A DNA stretch of 64,000 nt from CAYJCL01 sp964370475 (GCA_964370475.1 CAYJJI010000002.1:34965-98964), one strand, 5' to 3'; shown: positions 17,082 through 27,687, counted from the first letter of the stretch. Numbers and translations: made by a program. The notes: a model not told the origin generated them from the letters alone.

Positions 17082-19049
17082 TTATGAAAATTTTTGACTT
17101 CCGTTATTCCAACAAGTATTATATGAAGCTACTCCACATGCCCAGTGACTGCAATAGTTATATGAAGCTACTCCACATGCTGATGTGTGACAATAATTAT
17201 CCGTATATCCAGTTCCATAACATGTCTTAGAAACAGTTCCATAATCACAACATTGACCACCTACCCAGTGTTTTCCATCTTCTCTACACATTCCATGGTT
17301 ATAAGTAAAGCAATTTGTATAACCTGATGTATTACATGAATAAGAGTATGTGTATGGCGTTTGGCCGCATGCTGGATTTTGACAATAGTTATAAGAAGCA
17401 ACGCCACAATAGCTAGAGTGGCAGTACTTATATGATTTAACACCACAAACAGAGTGTGAATTGTATTCTGCTGTTTTAATATTCAAATTTTCGTTAGTAT
17501 TACTCTGTGCGTTATTTGTACAATTCATTGAAGCAATATACGTTTTAATTTGTGATAAACTCATTTTTCCTGATAACGATTGAGCTGTTTCTTCCGTATC
17601 TGTTAGTCCACTTTGACTTGAAGTGGATAGTCCACTTTCTTTATCTTCACAAGATATAGTTATAGTTGATCCCACAGGGTATACATTCGTCGTTATTTTA
17701 TTTTGAGTTGAACTTATAACTATTTCTGGTGGAGTTTTATCTACTTTTGATATTTCTATTTTTTCATAATCACTAATATTTCCTACTAAATCTTCAGCAT
17801 ATAAGTAATATGTTCCGTTATCTTTAGATATCTTTTCTGTTAAACTTTGTAATTCATTATAGTTATTTACTAGTTCAGCTCCACTAGTTGATTCTTTAGT
17901 ATTAACATAAATATTTATTATACCTGAATCATTTGGAGAATTACCTGTATCAGATGCTGTAATATTTATATCTCTATCTTTATTTACCCAACTTGTATTA
18001 TCTGTAGTTGCTGCTATTGAAGGTTTGATTAAATCTACTTTTTCTACTTTTACTTGAGCTCCGTTTGAAACGTTACCTGCTTTATCTGTTGTAAATAAAT
18101 AATATGTTCCATTATCTTCTTTTATTATTGCATTTCCGTTGTTGTCTATTTTATTACCTTCTCCTGAAGGTATTTTATTTTCAGTATTTATATATACCGA
18201 ATCTATTCCTGAACCTACTAAACCATCAGATGTATTGATTGATATTTCTCTTTTTTCGTTAATCCAAGTTGTATTGTCTACTTTAATATCTAAAACCGGC
18301 GCTACATTATCTATCTTGATTTTTTTTCTTGCTGTTTTTAACCCTTCTGTGGTTTCTATAGTTATGTTTAAATCTATTATTGAGTTTATTTCTTCAATTA
18401 TAAGCATATTTTTACAGTTTTCAATATTTGTAGGTACTTTATTTTCGAATTCACATTTATTAGATGTTTTAGTTTCGTTAATTCCACTACCTATATATAT
18501 AAATGATGAATTTTCTTTTATTTCGTATATAGTATCAGTAACTATTAATACATCTTTATTACTCCAACCAAATTCATTTGTGCTTGTGTTTATCTCTAAT
18601 TCACTTAATGAATTATCATCATTTATTTTATACGCTTCTACTATTATATTAGGGTCATTTTGTTCTTCTATAACTGCTACACAATCAGTTAATTTTTCAT
18701 CAGTATAAACCGCTGTAGGTATATTGTCTTCTAATGTTATATTAACTGTATTACATTTTATATCTTCTTCAGTATATGGATCAATTACGGAATCATCAGA
18801 ACCTTCATCTGCTGAGATATAACCGTTATTTATCAATTGATATACTGGTATAGAAATTGGTGACGATAAATTGTTTTCGTCTGCCCATTTTTCAGCTGCA
18901 AGTTCTATTTGTTTTACTTTGTTAACACTAGCTTCTTTTTTACTCTTATCTGATATATTAATATAACTAGGAATTGCAATTGCCATTATTATACCTAATA
19001 TTACTATCGCAACTAATATTTCTACTATTGTAAATCCTTTATTTTTCAT
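17082..19049 (-). CDS. Prepilin-like surface protein with Ig-like repeats and a 16-Cys tail
   Basis: 655 aa. The N-terminus MKNKGFTIVEILVAIVILG is a type IV prepilin leader: cleavage after Gly5, mature Phe1 and Glu5, hydrophobic stem to about residue 27. Then a pilin-like helix, and about 230-480 at least two and perhaps three Ig-like repeats marked by DNTTWINEKREI, DNTSWVNKDRDI and VDKTPPEI. The tail from about residue 532 has 16 cysteines in units such as CGVASYNYC separated by four residues. No LPXTG. Probably exported and assembled or held at the membrane by a type II/IV-like system; no pilus assembly genes are in the window. Function unknown. Cotranscribed with the 243-aa gene upstream (11-base gap). 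Confidence 0.85.
   Translation of the reverse strand: MKNKGFTIVEILVAIVILGIIMAIAIPSYINISDKSKKEASVNKVKQIELAAEKWADENNLSSPISIPVYQLINNGYISADEGSDDSVIDPYTEEDIKCNTVNITLEDNIPTAVYTDEKLTDCVAVIEEQNDPNIIVEAYKINDDNSLSELEINTSTNEFGWSNKDVLIVTDTIYEIKENSSFIYIGSGINETKTSNKCEFENKVPTNIENCKNMLIIEEINSIIDLNITIETTEGLKTARKKIKIDNVAPVLDIKVDNTTWINEKREISINTSDGLVGSGIDSVYINTENKIPSGEGNKIDNNGNAIIKEDNGTYYLFTTDKAGNVSNGAQVKVEKVDLIKPSIAATTDNTSWVNKDRDINITASDTGNSPNDSGIINIYVNTKESTSGAELVNNYNELQSLTEKISKDNGTYYLYAEDLVGNISDYEKIEISKVDKTPPEIVISSTQNKITTNVYPVGSTITISCEDKESGLSTSSQSGLTDTEETAQSLSGKMSLSQIKTYIASMNCTNNAQSNTNENLNIKTAEYNSHSVCGVKSYKYCHSSYCGVASYNYCQNPACGQTPYTYSYSCNTSGYTNCFTYNHGMCREDGKHWVGGQCCDYGTVSKTCYGTGYTDNYCHTSACGVASYNYCSHWACGVASYNTCWNNGSQKFS
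17122..17180 (-). repeat. 39-nt tandem repeat in the Cys-rich tail
   Basis: The segment tatgaagctactccacatgc recurs at 17122 and 17161, exactly 39 bases apart, encoding the unit CGVASYNYC plus four spacer residues. Related copies occur near 17390-17440. Recent duplication of one 13-residue unit. Confidence 0.85.
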
Positions 19050-19060
19050 ATTTCACCTAT

Positions 19061-19792
19061 TTATCCAATTTCAATTATGTTAGTGATAGTTTTTATTTCA
19101 TCGTATTTAATAAATTCTAATTCATCTTTTAAATTTAAAGTCCCATATATTGTGTTTTTTGTTGTTTTATTTGATGATGATAATACATTTTCTAATGAAA
19201 ATGGTATTACATTTACTAGAGTACCTTCGTTATATAAAAGATGGTATCCCGCTACTATATTGAATGTATTTTCTTCTTCATTTGTAATTGTTGTATATAA
19301 ATCTATCGAAAAGTCGTCTTCGTCTTTTATATCTTCAACTAAAATTTCATATTTTATTTTTTCTGACATAACTGATGAATATTCTGCTGTAAAATCTACT
19401 TCTATTTCTCCTTTATAGTCATTAGTGTTTGGAAGATTAAAAGTTGTTACATACATATTGCCTTTTGTTATCGGGCTAACTATAGTAATATTTTCTTTTA
19501 TAAGATTATTTTCTATATCATTAAATTTTATTTTTAGTTCTCCATTTATGATATCTTCGTTGTTATTTTCAATTATTATTACTAATTGATCTCCACTATT
19601 AATAACATTTCCTGTAATTAATACATCACTATTGTCTGATGTTGTTGTTATATTTTCATTAGTATAATTCATTGATACTATTTTTTGGTTATCGCTATTA
19701 GTACAGTTAGTATTTCTTGTTACTAATAAATAAATTGTACTTCCTAATAACAAAACAGAAATTATGCTTAGTATTATTAACCATTTTTTCAT
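19061..19792 (-). CDS. Membrane-anchored extracellular protein of unknown function
   Basis: 243 aa. Signal-anchor at about 4-24, then an Asn/Thr/Glu-rich, beta-strand-like ectodomain with repeated ILINGNVI/ENNNEDI-like stretches. I recognise no family. AGGAG lies upstream of ATG and TATAAT at 19819-19824. It precedes the pilin-like gene by 11 bases in the same direction, so the two may form one surface structure. Confidence 0.75.
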   Translation of the reverse strand: MKKWLIILSIISVLLLGSTIYLLVTRNTNCTNSDNQKIVSMNYTNENITTTSDNSDVLITGNVINSGDQLVIIIENNNEDIINGELKIKFNDIENNLIKENITIVSPITKGNMYVTTFNLPNTNDYKGEIEVDFTAEYSSVMSEKIKYEILVEDIKDEDDFSIDLYTTITNEEENTFNIVAGYHLLYNEGTLVNVIPFSLENVLSSSNKTTKNTIYGTLNLKDELEFIKYDEIKTITNIIEIG

Positions 19793-19838
19793 TTTTACCC
19801 ACTCCTTATTTTATATATATTATAACACTTTTTTATAG

Positions 19839-19866
19839 AAAAAAAAGATATACTTTTGTATATCTT
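19839..19866 (-). terminator. Terminator after ftsH
   Basis: AAGATATAC AAAA GTATATCTT followed by a T run, starting in the ftsH stop codon (minus strand). Confidence 0.85.
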
Positions 19867-21832
19867 AATTTAATTCATCTTTCAGTGCTTCTTCAAGCTC
19901 TTCTCTTGTCATTTTAGTGTAACCTTTAACACCTTTATCTTTTGCCATTTCTTTAAGTTTTAATATTGTGTTACCGTTTACGTTTGTTTCTTTTAAAGAA
20001 TCTATTGTTCCTGTTTCTACTAATGATTCAATTTGTTCTTTAGTTAATGTTTCATATTCCATTAGTGCATCACTTAAAAGCATAACTAGTTTTTCATTTT
20101 TCTTTAATACTGTTTTTGCTTCTTCATAGCATTCTTCAATTATTTTTCTTACTTCTTTATCTATTTCTAATGCAACTTGATCAGAGAAGTTTTTAGTTTT
20201 AGTATAATCTCTACCTAAGAATACTCCTTCACTCTTGTGTTCTAATTGCATTGGTCCTAAATCACTCATTCCGTATTCTGTTACCATACTTCTTGCAATA
20301 TTAGTAGCTCTTCTAAAATCATCTGATGCTCCTGTAGTTATTTCTCCTAGGAACATTTCTTCACTTACTCGTCCACCAAGTAATCCTACGATACTTGATA
20401 AAAGCTCGTTTTTAGTCATTATTCCAATTTTTTCTTCTTTAGGAAGCATCATAGTGTATCCACCTGCTTGACCTCTTGGAATAATTGTTATTTTATGAAC
20501 TTCGTTAGCTTCTGCTACTTTAATTCCAATTACAGCATGACCAGCTTCGTGAATTGCGACTAATTTTTTTTCTTTTTCTGTTACTGTTCTTGAAGTTTTT
20601 GCTGGCCCTAACAACACTCTGTCAGTAGCTTCGTTAATTTCATCCATTGTAATAGCTTCTTTATTTCTTCTAACTGTTAATAAAGCCGCTTCGTTAAGAA
20701 GGTTTTCTAAGTCTGCGCCAGAGAAACCTGGTGTTCTTTTACTTAAGTTATCTAAAGTTACTTCGTTAGCTAACAATTTGTTTTTTGCATGAACTTTTAA
20801 AATTGCTTCTCTTTCTTTAGAGTCAGGTAAACTAACCGTTACTTGACGATCAAATCTTCCAGGTCTTAATAAAGCCGGATCTAAAACGTCTGGTCTGTTT
20901 GTTGCAGCAATAATAATTATTCCTTCATTTACTCCAAATCCGTCCATTTCAGTTAATAATTGGTTTAGTGTTTGTTCTCTTTCATCGTGTCCACCACCTA
21001 GACCAGTTCCTCTTTGTCGTCCAACTGCATCTATTTCGTCAATAAATATTAAACACGGTGCGCATTGTTTAGCTTGTTTAAACATATCACGTACTCGTGA
21101 TGCTCCTACACCTACAAATAATTCTACGAAATCCGAACCACTTATATAAAAGAATGGTACATTAGCTTCACCAGCAACTGCTTTAGCTAATAATGTTTTA
21201 CCAGTTCCTGGAGGACCTACTAATAATACACCTTTAGGAATTCTTGCTCCCATTTTTTGGAATTTTTTAGGACTTTTTAAGAAATCAATAAGTTCTTCTA
21301 CTTCTTCTTTCTCTTCTTTTAATCCAGCTACATCTTTAAATCTAATTGATCCACCATCTTCACTAAGTTTAGCTCTACTTCTTCCAAAATCCATTGATTT
21401 ACTATTTCCTGATGCTAGTTTAGTAAATAGGAAATATGACACTGCTACTATTATTAATAATGGTAGTATATTTACTATAATTAATAAAATTGAGCTAGAT
21501 CCAGGATCTTTAGCTGTTTCATATAAATCTAAATCCATTTCTTCTGCATATGTAGTTAATGCAGATAATTGTTCTTCTACTACTTTTGCTGTAAAAGTTT
21601 CTTTATCATCATAACCTTCTAATTTACCAGAAATGTAATATACAGACTCTGTGCTTTTTGGCATTATAGTCATTTCTGTTACTTCTTCTTTTTCGATACT
21701 ATTTAACAATTCTCCAGTAGTTAATTCATTTACTGTATAATCGTTAATGTTAAAAAACACAATAGTTAATAATACAATTGTAATTAGTATCATGTATGGA
21801 AATGATTGTTTAAATACTTTGTTTTTATTCAT
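19865..21832 (-). CDS. ftsH: ATP-dependent zinc metalloprotease FtsH
   Basis: 655 aa membrane AAA+ protease degrading misassembled membrane proteins. TM1 about 13-28, extracytoplasmic domain, TM2 about 115-137, Walker A GPPGTGKT at 206-213, SRH with TNRPDVLDPALLRPGRFD, zinc site HEAGH near 430, then an acidic helical tail. Overlaps tilS by 8 bp, the tilS-ftsH order common in Bacilli (hpt, usually between or beside them, is missing). Confidence 0.98.
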   Translation of the reverse strand: MNKNKVFKQSFPYMILITIVLLTIVFFNINDYTVNELTTGELLNSIEKEEVTEMTIMPKSTESVYYISGKLEGYDDKETFTAKVVEEQLSALTTYAEEMDLDLYETAKDPGSSSILLIIVNILPLLIIVAVSYFLFTKLASGNSKSMDFGRSRAKLSEDGGSIRFKDVAGLKEEKEEVEELIDFLKSPKKFQKMGARIPKGVLLVGPPGTGKTLLAKAVAGEANVPFFYISGSDFVELFVGVGASRVRDMFKQAKQCAPCLIFIDEIDAVGRQRGTGLGGGHDEREQTLNQLLTEMDGFGVNEGIIIIAATNRPDVLDPALLRPGRFDRQVTVSLPDSKEREAILKVHAKNKLLANEVTLDNLSKRTPGFSGADLENLLNEAALLTVRRNKEAITMDEINEATDRVLLGPAKTSRTVTEKEKKLVAIHEAGHAVIGIKVAEANEVHKITIIPRGQAGGYTMMLPKEEKIGIMTKNELLSSIVGLLGGRVSEEMFLGEITTGASDDFRRATNIARSMVTEYGMSDLGPMQLEHKSEGVFLGRDYTKTKNFSDQVALEIDKEVRKIIEECYEEAKTVLKKNEKLVMLLSDALMEYETLTKEQIESLVETGTIDSLKETNVNGNTILKLKEMAKDKGVKGYTKMTREELEEALKDELN

Positions 21833-23144
21833 AATAACTCTCTTTCTTTTCTACCAACTTTTGGTACTTAATTATTATATCATATTTTTCATTTTTGTCT
21901 TTATCAAATTTCGACTTTTTTATTCCTGGTAACCATATGATATTGTTATTTTGATCAAGCAATACTGGTTGATTTATTCTATTTTCTTTTTCTATTTTTT
22001 CATCTTTTAATATATCTTTTATTTTTTTGCGACCTAACATATTTTTTATTTCTATTAAATCATCATTTTTATAATTTCTTACAATCAGAGGCAGTTTTAT
22101 CTCTGATAAATTTAATCTTAATATATAATTACTTTTTGTTAAATCATCTTCTGTTTCTTTTAAACAATAATTGTTTGGTAATTCTATGTATTTATTAAAT
22201 AAATGATTGTATTCATTTGTTTGATGTTCTTTTTTTAGTTTTAATTTGTTATATTCTTTTTCTATTTTAATGTTTGACGGAAGATGTATTTCTTCATTTT
22301 TATTTTTTACTATCATTTCTTTTAATAAATTAACATGAGTTTTATTTATTAATTTAATATCATCTTTGTATATTTCTTTTAAATACTTTTCTATTAATTT
22401 TTGAATTATAATTTTTGGGTGGTTGTTGATGTTTTCTATATTTAGTTCATTGTCTTTATATATTTTTTGGAATTCTTTATTAGTGATACTCTCTATTAGT
22501 TCAAAAGCATCTGTTAATTCTTTACTAAATTCTAAAAACTTTTTATGAACATCGTAATTTTCTTCTTTTAATACTGGTAGGATATTATGTCTATATCTAT
22601 TTCTAGTATAGAATAAATCGTTGTTAGATTTATCTAACCGATAAGGTATGTTATTAGCTTGATTGTAGTTAATAATATCTTCTTTCGACCAATTTAGTAG
22701 TGGTCTATATAATTTGTAGTTATTTTTATATATAATTTCTTTTATACCAATATATCCATTTAAACTTGATCCTCTTGTTAATCTCATTAATATTGTTTCT
22801 ATTAAATCGTCTCCGTGATGAGCAGTTAATAAGATATTAGCACTATATTTATTTATTATCTTTTCAAAAAATTGATATCTTCTATTTCTTAAATTTTCTT
22901 CACTATGATTAGTTTCATATAAAGTTGTTGTTTCAAGAATATAATTATTGTTGTTATATTTTTTTAAAAATTCTTCTTCTTCTTTTGACTCTTCTCTTAT
23001 ATTATGATTTACATGAGCTATTATTATTTTGTTATTTGGATATTTTTTTGTAATTATATTATATAAACACATTGAATCTGGTCCTGCTGAACAGGCTAAT
23101 ACAATTATATCGTTTTCTTTTATATATTTATTTATAAATATCAC
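21825..23144 (-). CDS. tilS: tRNA(Ile)-lysidine synthetase
   Basis: 439 aa. Converts the wobble C of tRNA-Ile2 to lysidine so that AUA is read as Ile, essential in an AT-rich genome. PP-loop at 19-24 reads SAGPDS (usual SGGxDS, so the first Gly is Ala). HVNHNIREES, LLTAHHGDD and RLTRGSSLNG follow. A TilS C-terminal domain lies near 350-420. Three bases after yitT, overlapping ftsH. Confidence 0.95.
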   Translation of the reverse strand: MIFINKYIKENDIIVLACSAGPDSMCLYNIITKKYPNNKIIIAHVNHNIREESKEEEEFLKKYNNNNYILETTTLYETNHSEENLRNRRYQFFEKIINKYSANILLTAHHGDDLIETILMRLTRGSSLNGYIGIKEIIYKNNYKLYRPLLNWSKEDIINYNQANNIPYRLDKSNNDLFYTRNRYRHNILPVLKEENYDVHKKFLEFSKELTDAFELIESITNKEFQKIYKDNELNIENINNHPKIIIQKLIEKYLKEIYKDDIKLINKTHVNLLKEMIVKNKNEEIHLPSNIKIEKEYNKLKLKKEHQTNEYNHLFNKYIELPNNYCLKETEDDLTKSNYILRLNLSEIKLPLIVRNYKNDDLIEIKNMLGRKKIKDILKDEKIEKENRINQPVLLDQNNNIIWLPGIKKSKFDKDKNEKYDIIIKYQKLVEKKESYYE

Positions 23145-23147
23145 TTC

Positions 23148-24008
23148 CTAATCTTCTTTAAATCTTTTGTTACTGTTTGTTAATTCATGAGTATCACTAA
23201 TTACTATAAATGACTTATCGTCTATTAATTTAATTCCTTCTTTTACTCTATAGTAATCATTTGTGTTTACTATACTCATTAATATTTTCATATTTTTTGA
23301 TGAATATCCACCTTTAGCATTTATTATTGTAATATCTGTTTTTATAATGTCTAGTAAGTATTCTTTTACTTCTTTTGGTTTTGATGTATATATGTAAAAG
23401 TTTTTATTTTTACCTATTCCTATAAGGGTTTTATCAGAGAATGTACTTATCAATACTAATATTATTATTGAATATATCATATTTTCTATTCCGAATACTA
23501 AACCACCTAATACTACTATTAATCCATCTACTAATATAATGGCTGTTTTTAAGGGTATTTTATAAGTGAAACTTGCTAATTGATTTATGATATCTGTGCC
23601 ACCTGATGTGTATCCTTGTTTAAAGATTAATCCATAGCCTATTCCTGATGATACACCAGCTATTATCACTTGAACTATTAGTTCTACTTCTGATAAATCT
23701 ATTAGTTGTGCAAGCGGTAGTGTTAGAGATAGGAATATCGGTGAAAGTAGTGCTCCGATGATTGTTCTTTTTGTTGTCAAGTTATCTAGTACTAAATATG
23801 ATAATGCAATTAATAAGATATTACTAATTAAAACAAAAATACTGATATCGATATCATACAAGTCATAAAATAATAATGCTAGTCCACTTATTCCAAATGC
23901 TGCTAGTTCGTTTTTTAACATAAATAAGTTGAAAGAAAAAGATACTATTAATAATCCTATCACAACAAATATATATCTTTTTAAGTTTTGTAATTTCTTT
24001 TTTTTCAT
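23148..24008 (-). CDS. YitT family membrane protein
   Basis: 286 aa with about five or six N-terminal membrane helices (motifs GISGLALL and GYTSGGTDIINQL, typical of YitT) and a C-terminal DUF2179 domain (about 205-280). Possibly a transporter or regulator; substrate unknown. Nine bases after prfB and three before tilS, so in the same operon. Confidence 0.88.
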   Translation of the reverse strand: MKKKKLQNLKRYIFVVIGLLIVSFSFNLFMLKNELAAFGISGLALLFYDLYDIDISIFVLISNILLIALSYLVLDNLTTKRTIIGALLSPIFLSLTLPLAQLIDLSEVELIVQVIIAGVSSGIGYGLIFKQGYTSGGTDIINQLASFTYKIPLKTAIILVDGLIVVLGGLVFGIENMIYSIIILVLISTFSDKTLIGIGKNKNFYIYTSKPKEVKEYLLDIIKTDITIINAKGGYSSKNMKILMSIVNTNDYYRVKEGIKLIDDKSFIVISDTHELTNSNKRFKED

Positions 24009-24017
24009 AGTTTCCTC

Positions 24018-25110
24018 TTATTTATTCTTTAATAATGATTTAATTATATTTATTATGTCTCCATCTAACACTTTATCCGCTTGTGTTGTTTCAAAGTTCG
24101 TTCTGCTATCTTTTACAAGCGTATATGGTTCTAGTACGTAATTTCTTATTTGACTTCCAAAATCTATATTTTTTAATGTTCCTTTACTATTTTCAACTTT
24201 TTCGTTTTGTTTCATCAATTCTATTTGGTAGAGTTTACTTTTTAATATTTTCATAGCTTGTTCTTTGTTTTTTAACTGACTTCTTTCGTTTTGACATGTT
24301 ACTACAGTTCCTGTTGGAAGATGAGTTATTCGAACTGCAGAATCAGTTGTATTTACTGATTGACCACCTGCTCCGCTACTCCTATATACATCTATTTTTA
24401 GATCAATTTCTTTTATATCGATGTTTATATCTGTTTCGAATTTCGGGATTACTAATACTGAGGCAAATGATGTATGTCTTCTTGAATTTGAATCGAACGG
24501 AGAAATTCTAACTAATCTATGTACTCCTGATTCGTTTTTTAAATATCCGAAAGCATAATCTCCTTTTACTAAAATAGTTACACTTTTTATTCCAGCTTCT
24601 TCGCCTTTTTGTTCTTCTATTATTTCGTATTTGTAGTTTGATTTGTCGCAAAATCTAATGTACATTCTTTCAAGCATACTTGCCCAATCGCAAGATTCTG
24701 TACCTCCTGCTCCTGGGTGTATTTCTATATAACAATCTGATTGATCATATTCTTCACTTAGTAATGTTGAAGTTTCTAAATCGCTTAGTTCTTCATTTAT
24801 ATTTGTTATTTCTAATGTTATCTCTTCTAGTGAGTCTTTATTATTTAAATCTATTAAGCTTATGTACTCCGTTATATATTCAATAGTTGATTTGATTTCG
24901 TTATATTTAGATAACTGCTTTTTTATGTTATTTACTTCTTTAGCTACTGAACTACTTTTTTCGACATCTTGCCATATGTTTGGATCATTTAATTGTTCTG
25001 TTAATTCATTTAATTTATTTTGTTTTTCTGTGACGTCAAAGAGACCTCCCGATACTATCTAAGGTTTCTATTTGAGTTTTATTTAATTGTTGTAATTCAT
25101 ATAGTTCCAT
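24018..25110 (-). CDS. prfB: Peptide chain release factor 2, programmed +1 frameshift
   Basis: Reads UAA and UGA and releases the nascent chain. ATG at 25110 (AGGAG upstream) opens a 24-codon frame MELYELQQLNKTQIETLDSI... ending CTT TGA; a +1 slip there joins the main frame (GAC GTC ACA ...), giving about 363 aa. The GGQ loop SSGAGGQSVN is near residue 250 and an NxTTDSAVR motif follows. Not a pseudogene: the frame change lies exactly at the classic site. First gene of prfB-yitT-tilS-ftsH and downstream of secA, as in B. subtilis. Confidence 0.97.
25036..25050 (-). promoter_or_regulatory. RF2 autoregulatory +1 frameshift site
   Basis: Reading the message: GGGAGG (internal Shine-Dalgarno, 25050-25045), TCT, CTT, TGA, C. 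Low RF2 makes the ribosome pause at UGA and slip to the +1 frame. The pattern matches the conserved prfB signal with GGGAGG in place of AGGGGG. Confidence 0.95.
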
Positions 25111-25171
25111 AAGGACTCCTTTTTTGTTTATTATATCATAAATATGTTTTATAATGCATAGCTTTTTTAAT

Positions 25172-25196
25172 AAAAAAAAGTAGCTAAACTACTTTT
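25172..25196 (-). terminator. Terminator after secA
   Basis: AAGTAG CTAAA-type stem with a T run on the minus strand, beginning at the secA stop. Confidence 0.8.
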
Positions 25197-27687
25197 ATTT
25201 TCCACAACATTGTTTATATTTTTTTCCTGATCCACATGTACACGGATCATTTCTTCCTACTTTTTCACTTTTCTTTGGAGCGCTTTTTAACTTTTCTTTT
25301 CCGTCGTTTGCATTTCCTTGAATTGTTTGTTTTCTTTCAACGTTTTGTTCTATCTTTGCTTTTGATAAGTAAACTGATATTTTTTCGTCTACATTATCTA
25401 GTAGTTTTTCAAATATTTGATATCCTTCTGTTGTGTATGCTTGAAGTGGATTTGTTTGTCCATAACTTCTTAATCCTATACCATCTCTTAAATGTTCCAT
25501 TGAAGAGATATGTTCTAACCATAATGAATCAATAACTCTTAATGATATTGCTTTTTCAAAATTACTTCTTATTTCTTCTGGAATATTTTCCATTTTTAAT
25601 TCGTAATTATTTTTTACTTCTTCGTAAATAATATCTATTACTTCATCAATATTTGTTATGTCTTGAATTGTTTCGTTTTTGAAATCTTGTATTAAATTAG
25701 TATTTATATATTCAGTAATTTCTTCTTTATCTTTAGCTGTTAGGTAACCCTCTGGAGCTATATGACTTTCTATTAATACAATAATATTGTTTTTTAATGT
25801 ATCAAGAGTTCTTTCTTTTATACTCTCTTGATCTAAAATTTCGTTTCTTCTAGTATATATAATTTCTCTTTGTTCATTCATAACATTATCATAATCTAGA
25901 AGGCTTTTACGCATGTCGAAGTTGTTTCCTTCTACTTTTTTCTGAGCTGTTTCTACACTTCTTGTAAATGTTTTACTTCTTATACTTTGTTCATCAGTAA
26001 ATCCTACACTTATTAGTAGATTTTTTATTTTGTCTGTACCGAACCTTCTCATTAAGTCGTCTTCGAATGATACAAAAAATTGAGATGTTCCTGGATCACC
26101 TTGACGTCCTGCTCTACCTCTTAACTGATTATCTATTCTTCTTGATTCGTGACGTTCTGTACCTATTACCCATAGACCACCTAATGCTTTAGTTTCATCA
26201 CTTAATTTAATATCTGTACCACGTCCAGCCATATTTGTTGCGATCGTTATTGCCCCAACGTTACCAGCTTTTGCAACTATTTCAGATTCTCTTTCGTGAT
26301 TTTTTGCATTTAACACTTCATGTTTTAAATTTTCTTTAGTTAATAATTTACTTAATTTTTCATTATTTTCTACAGATATTGTTCCTACTAATATAGGTTG
26401 TCCTTTTTGATGAACTTCTTTAATAACATTTATTATAGCTTTGTACTTACCATTTTCAGTTGAATATACTAAATCTGTTAAGTCTTGTCTTGCTATTGGT
26501 TTATTTGTTGGAATTTGAATAACATACATATTATATATATTTCTAAATTCTTCTTCTTCTGTTTTAGCTGTTCCCGTCATTCCTGATAGTTTGTTATACA
26601 TTCTGAATAAATTTTGAAATGTTATTGTAGCCATAGTTCTTGTTTCTTCGTTTATTGTTACATTTTCTTTTGCTTCTATTGCTTGATGTAATCCTTCTGA
26701 AAATTGACGACCTTGCATTAATCTACCTGTAAATTGATCTACTATTACTACTGTGTCATCTTCTACTACGTAATCTACATCTTTTTTAAAACCGTAATTT
26801 GCTTTTAATGATTGATTTATATGATGAACTAATATCGCGTTATCTAAATCATATAAATTTTTAATGTTTAGTTGTTTTTCAACACTGTGACTTCCAGCTT
26901 CTGTAAGCGAAACGTTTTTAGTTTTTTCATCGATAGTATAATCTTCTTCATTTTTTAATCTTTTTACACATTTATCAGCATCATGATATAGGTTTTTTGC
27001 ATTAAATTTTCCCCCTGATATTATTAGCGGAGTTCTCGCTTCATCTATTAAAATTGAATCCACTTCATCTATAACACAGAAATTAAGAGGTCTTTGTACT
27101 CTTTTATCAGCTGTAATAACCATATTATCTCTTAAGTAATCAAAACCTATTTCATTATTAGTTGAATATAGTACATCACAATTATACGCTTCTCTTTTTT
27201 CTTTTGGAGTTAGTTCTCTTAAATTTAAACCTACACTTAGTCCTAAAAACCTAAATATATTACCCATCCACTCTGAGTCACGTTTTGCAAGGAATTCATT
27301 AACTGTAATTATGTGGACTCCTTTTCCTGTTAGGGCATTTAAGTATGTTGGCATTGTTTCTGTAAGAGTTTTACCTTCACCTGTACGCATTTCTGCTATA
27401 TTACCATAATGAATAGCTAACCCACCTAACATTTGAACAAAATATGGATATTCTCCTATTACTCTTTTTGCCGCTTCTCTGACAGTTGCAAACGCTGGTA
27501 CAATTATACTTTCTAAGTCGTTATTATTTTCTGCTAGAATACTTTTAAATTCTTCTGTTTTAGATTTTAATTCTTCATCTGATAGTTTTTCGTAAGCTTC
27601 ACTTAAGTTATCTATTTCTTTTGCTATAGCTTCGAATCTTTTTAATTCTTTGTATTCTGAATCTATTAATTTTTTTAAAAATTTCAT
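25195..27687 (-). CDS. secA: Preprotein translocase ATPase SecA
   Basis: 830 aa motor driving secretory proteins through SecYEG. Walker A MRTGEGKTL near residue 100, DEVDSILIDEARTPL, helicase motifs RLRGRAGRQGDPG, and the C-terminal zinc tail CTCGSGKKYKQCCG that binds lipids and SecB-like partners. Followed by prfB and preceded by hpf, the standard hpf-secA-prfB order. Confidence 0.99.
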   Translation of the reverse strand: MKFLKKLIDSEYKELKRFEAIAKEIDNLSEAYEKLSDEELKSKTEEFKSILAENNNDLESIIVPAFATVREAAKRVIGEYPYFVQMLGGLAIHYGNIAEMRTGEGKTLTETMPTYLNALTGKGVHIITVNEFLAKRDSEWMGNIFRFLGLSVGLNLRELTPKEKREAYNCDVLYSTNNEIGFDYLRDNMVITADKRVQRPLNFCVIDEVDSILIDEARTPLIISGGKFNAKNLYHDADKCVKRLKNEEDYTIDEKTKNVSLTEAGSHSVEKQLNIKNLYDLDNAILVHHINQSLKANYGFKKDVDYVVEDDTVVIVDQFTGRLMQGRQFSEGLHQAIEAKENVTINEETRTMATITFQNLFRMYNKLSGMTGTAKTEEEEFRNIYNMYVIQIPTNKPIARQDLTDLVYSTENGKYKAIINVIKEVHQKGQPILVGTISVENNEKLSKLLTKENLKHEVLNAKNHERESEIVAKAGNVGAITIATNMAGRGTDIKLSDETKALGGLWVIGTERHESRRIDNQLRGRAGRQGDPGTSQFFVSFEDDLMRRFGTDKIKNLLISVGFTDEQSIRSKTFTRSVETAQKKVEGNNFDMRKSLLDYDNVMNEQREIIYTRRNEILDQESIKERTLDTLKNNIIVLIESHIAPEGYLTAKDKEEITEYINTNLIQDFKNETIQDITNIDEVIDIIYEEVKNNYELKMENIPEEIRSNFEKAISLRVIDSLWLEHISSMEHLRDGIGLRSYGQTNPLQAYTTEGYQIFEKLLDNVDEKISVYLSKAKIEQNVERKQTIQGNANDGKEKLKSAPKKSEKVGRNDPCTCGSGKKYKQCCGK

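Noticed and set aside
17122..17180. CRISPR array
   Set aside because: In-frame coding repeat of the cysteine-rich tail; no unique spacers.
18139..18708. A 189-codon + strand frame
   Set aside because: Lies antisense to the Ig-like region of the pilin-like gene; no start signal and hydrophobic bias of a reverse strand.
24018..25110. prfB as a frameshifted pseudogene
   Set aside because: The break lies at a canonical +1 programmed site with an internal Shine-Dalgarno (GGGAGG, CTT TGA C) and both halves match RF2.
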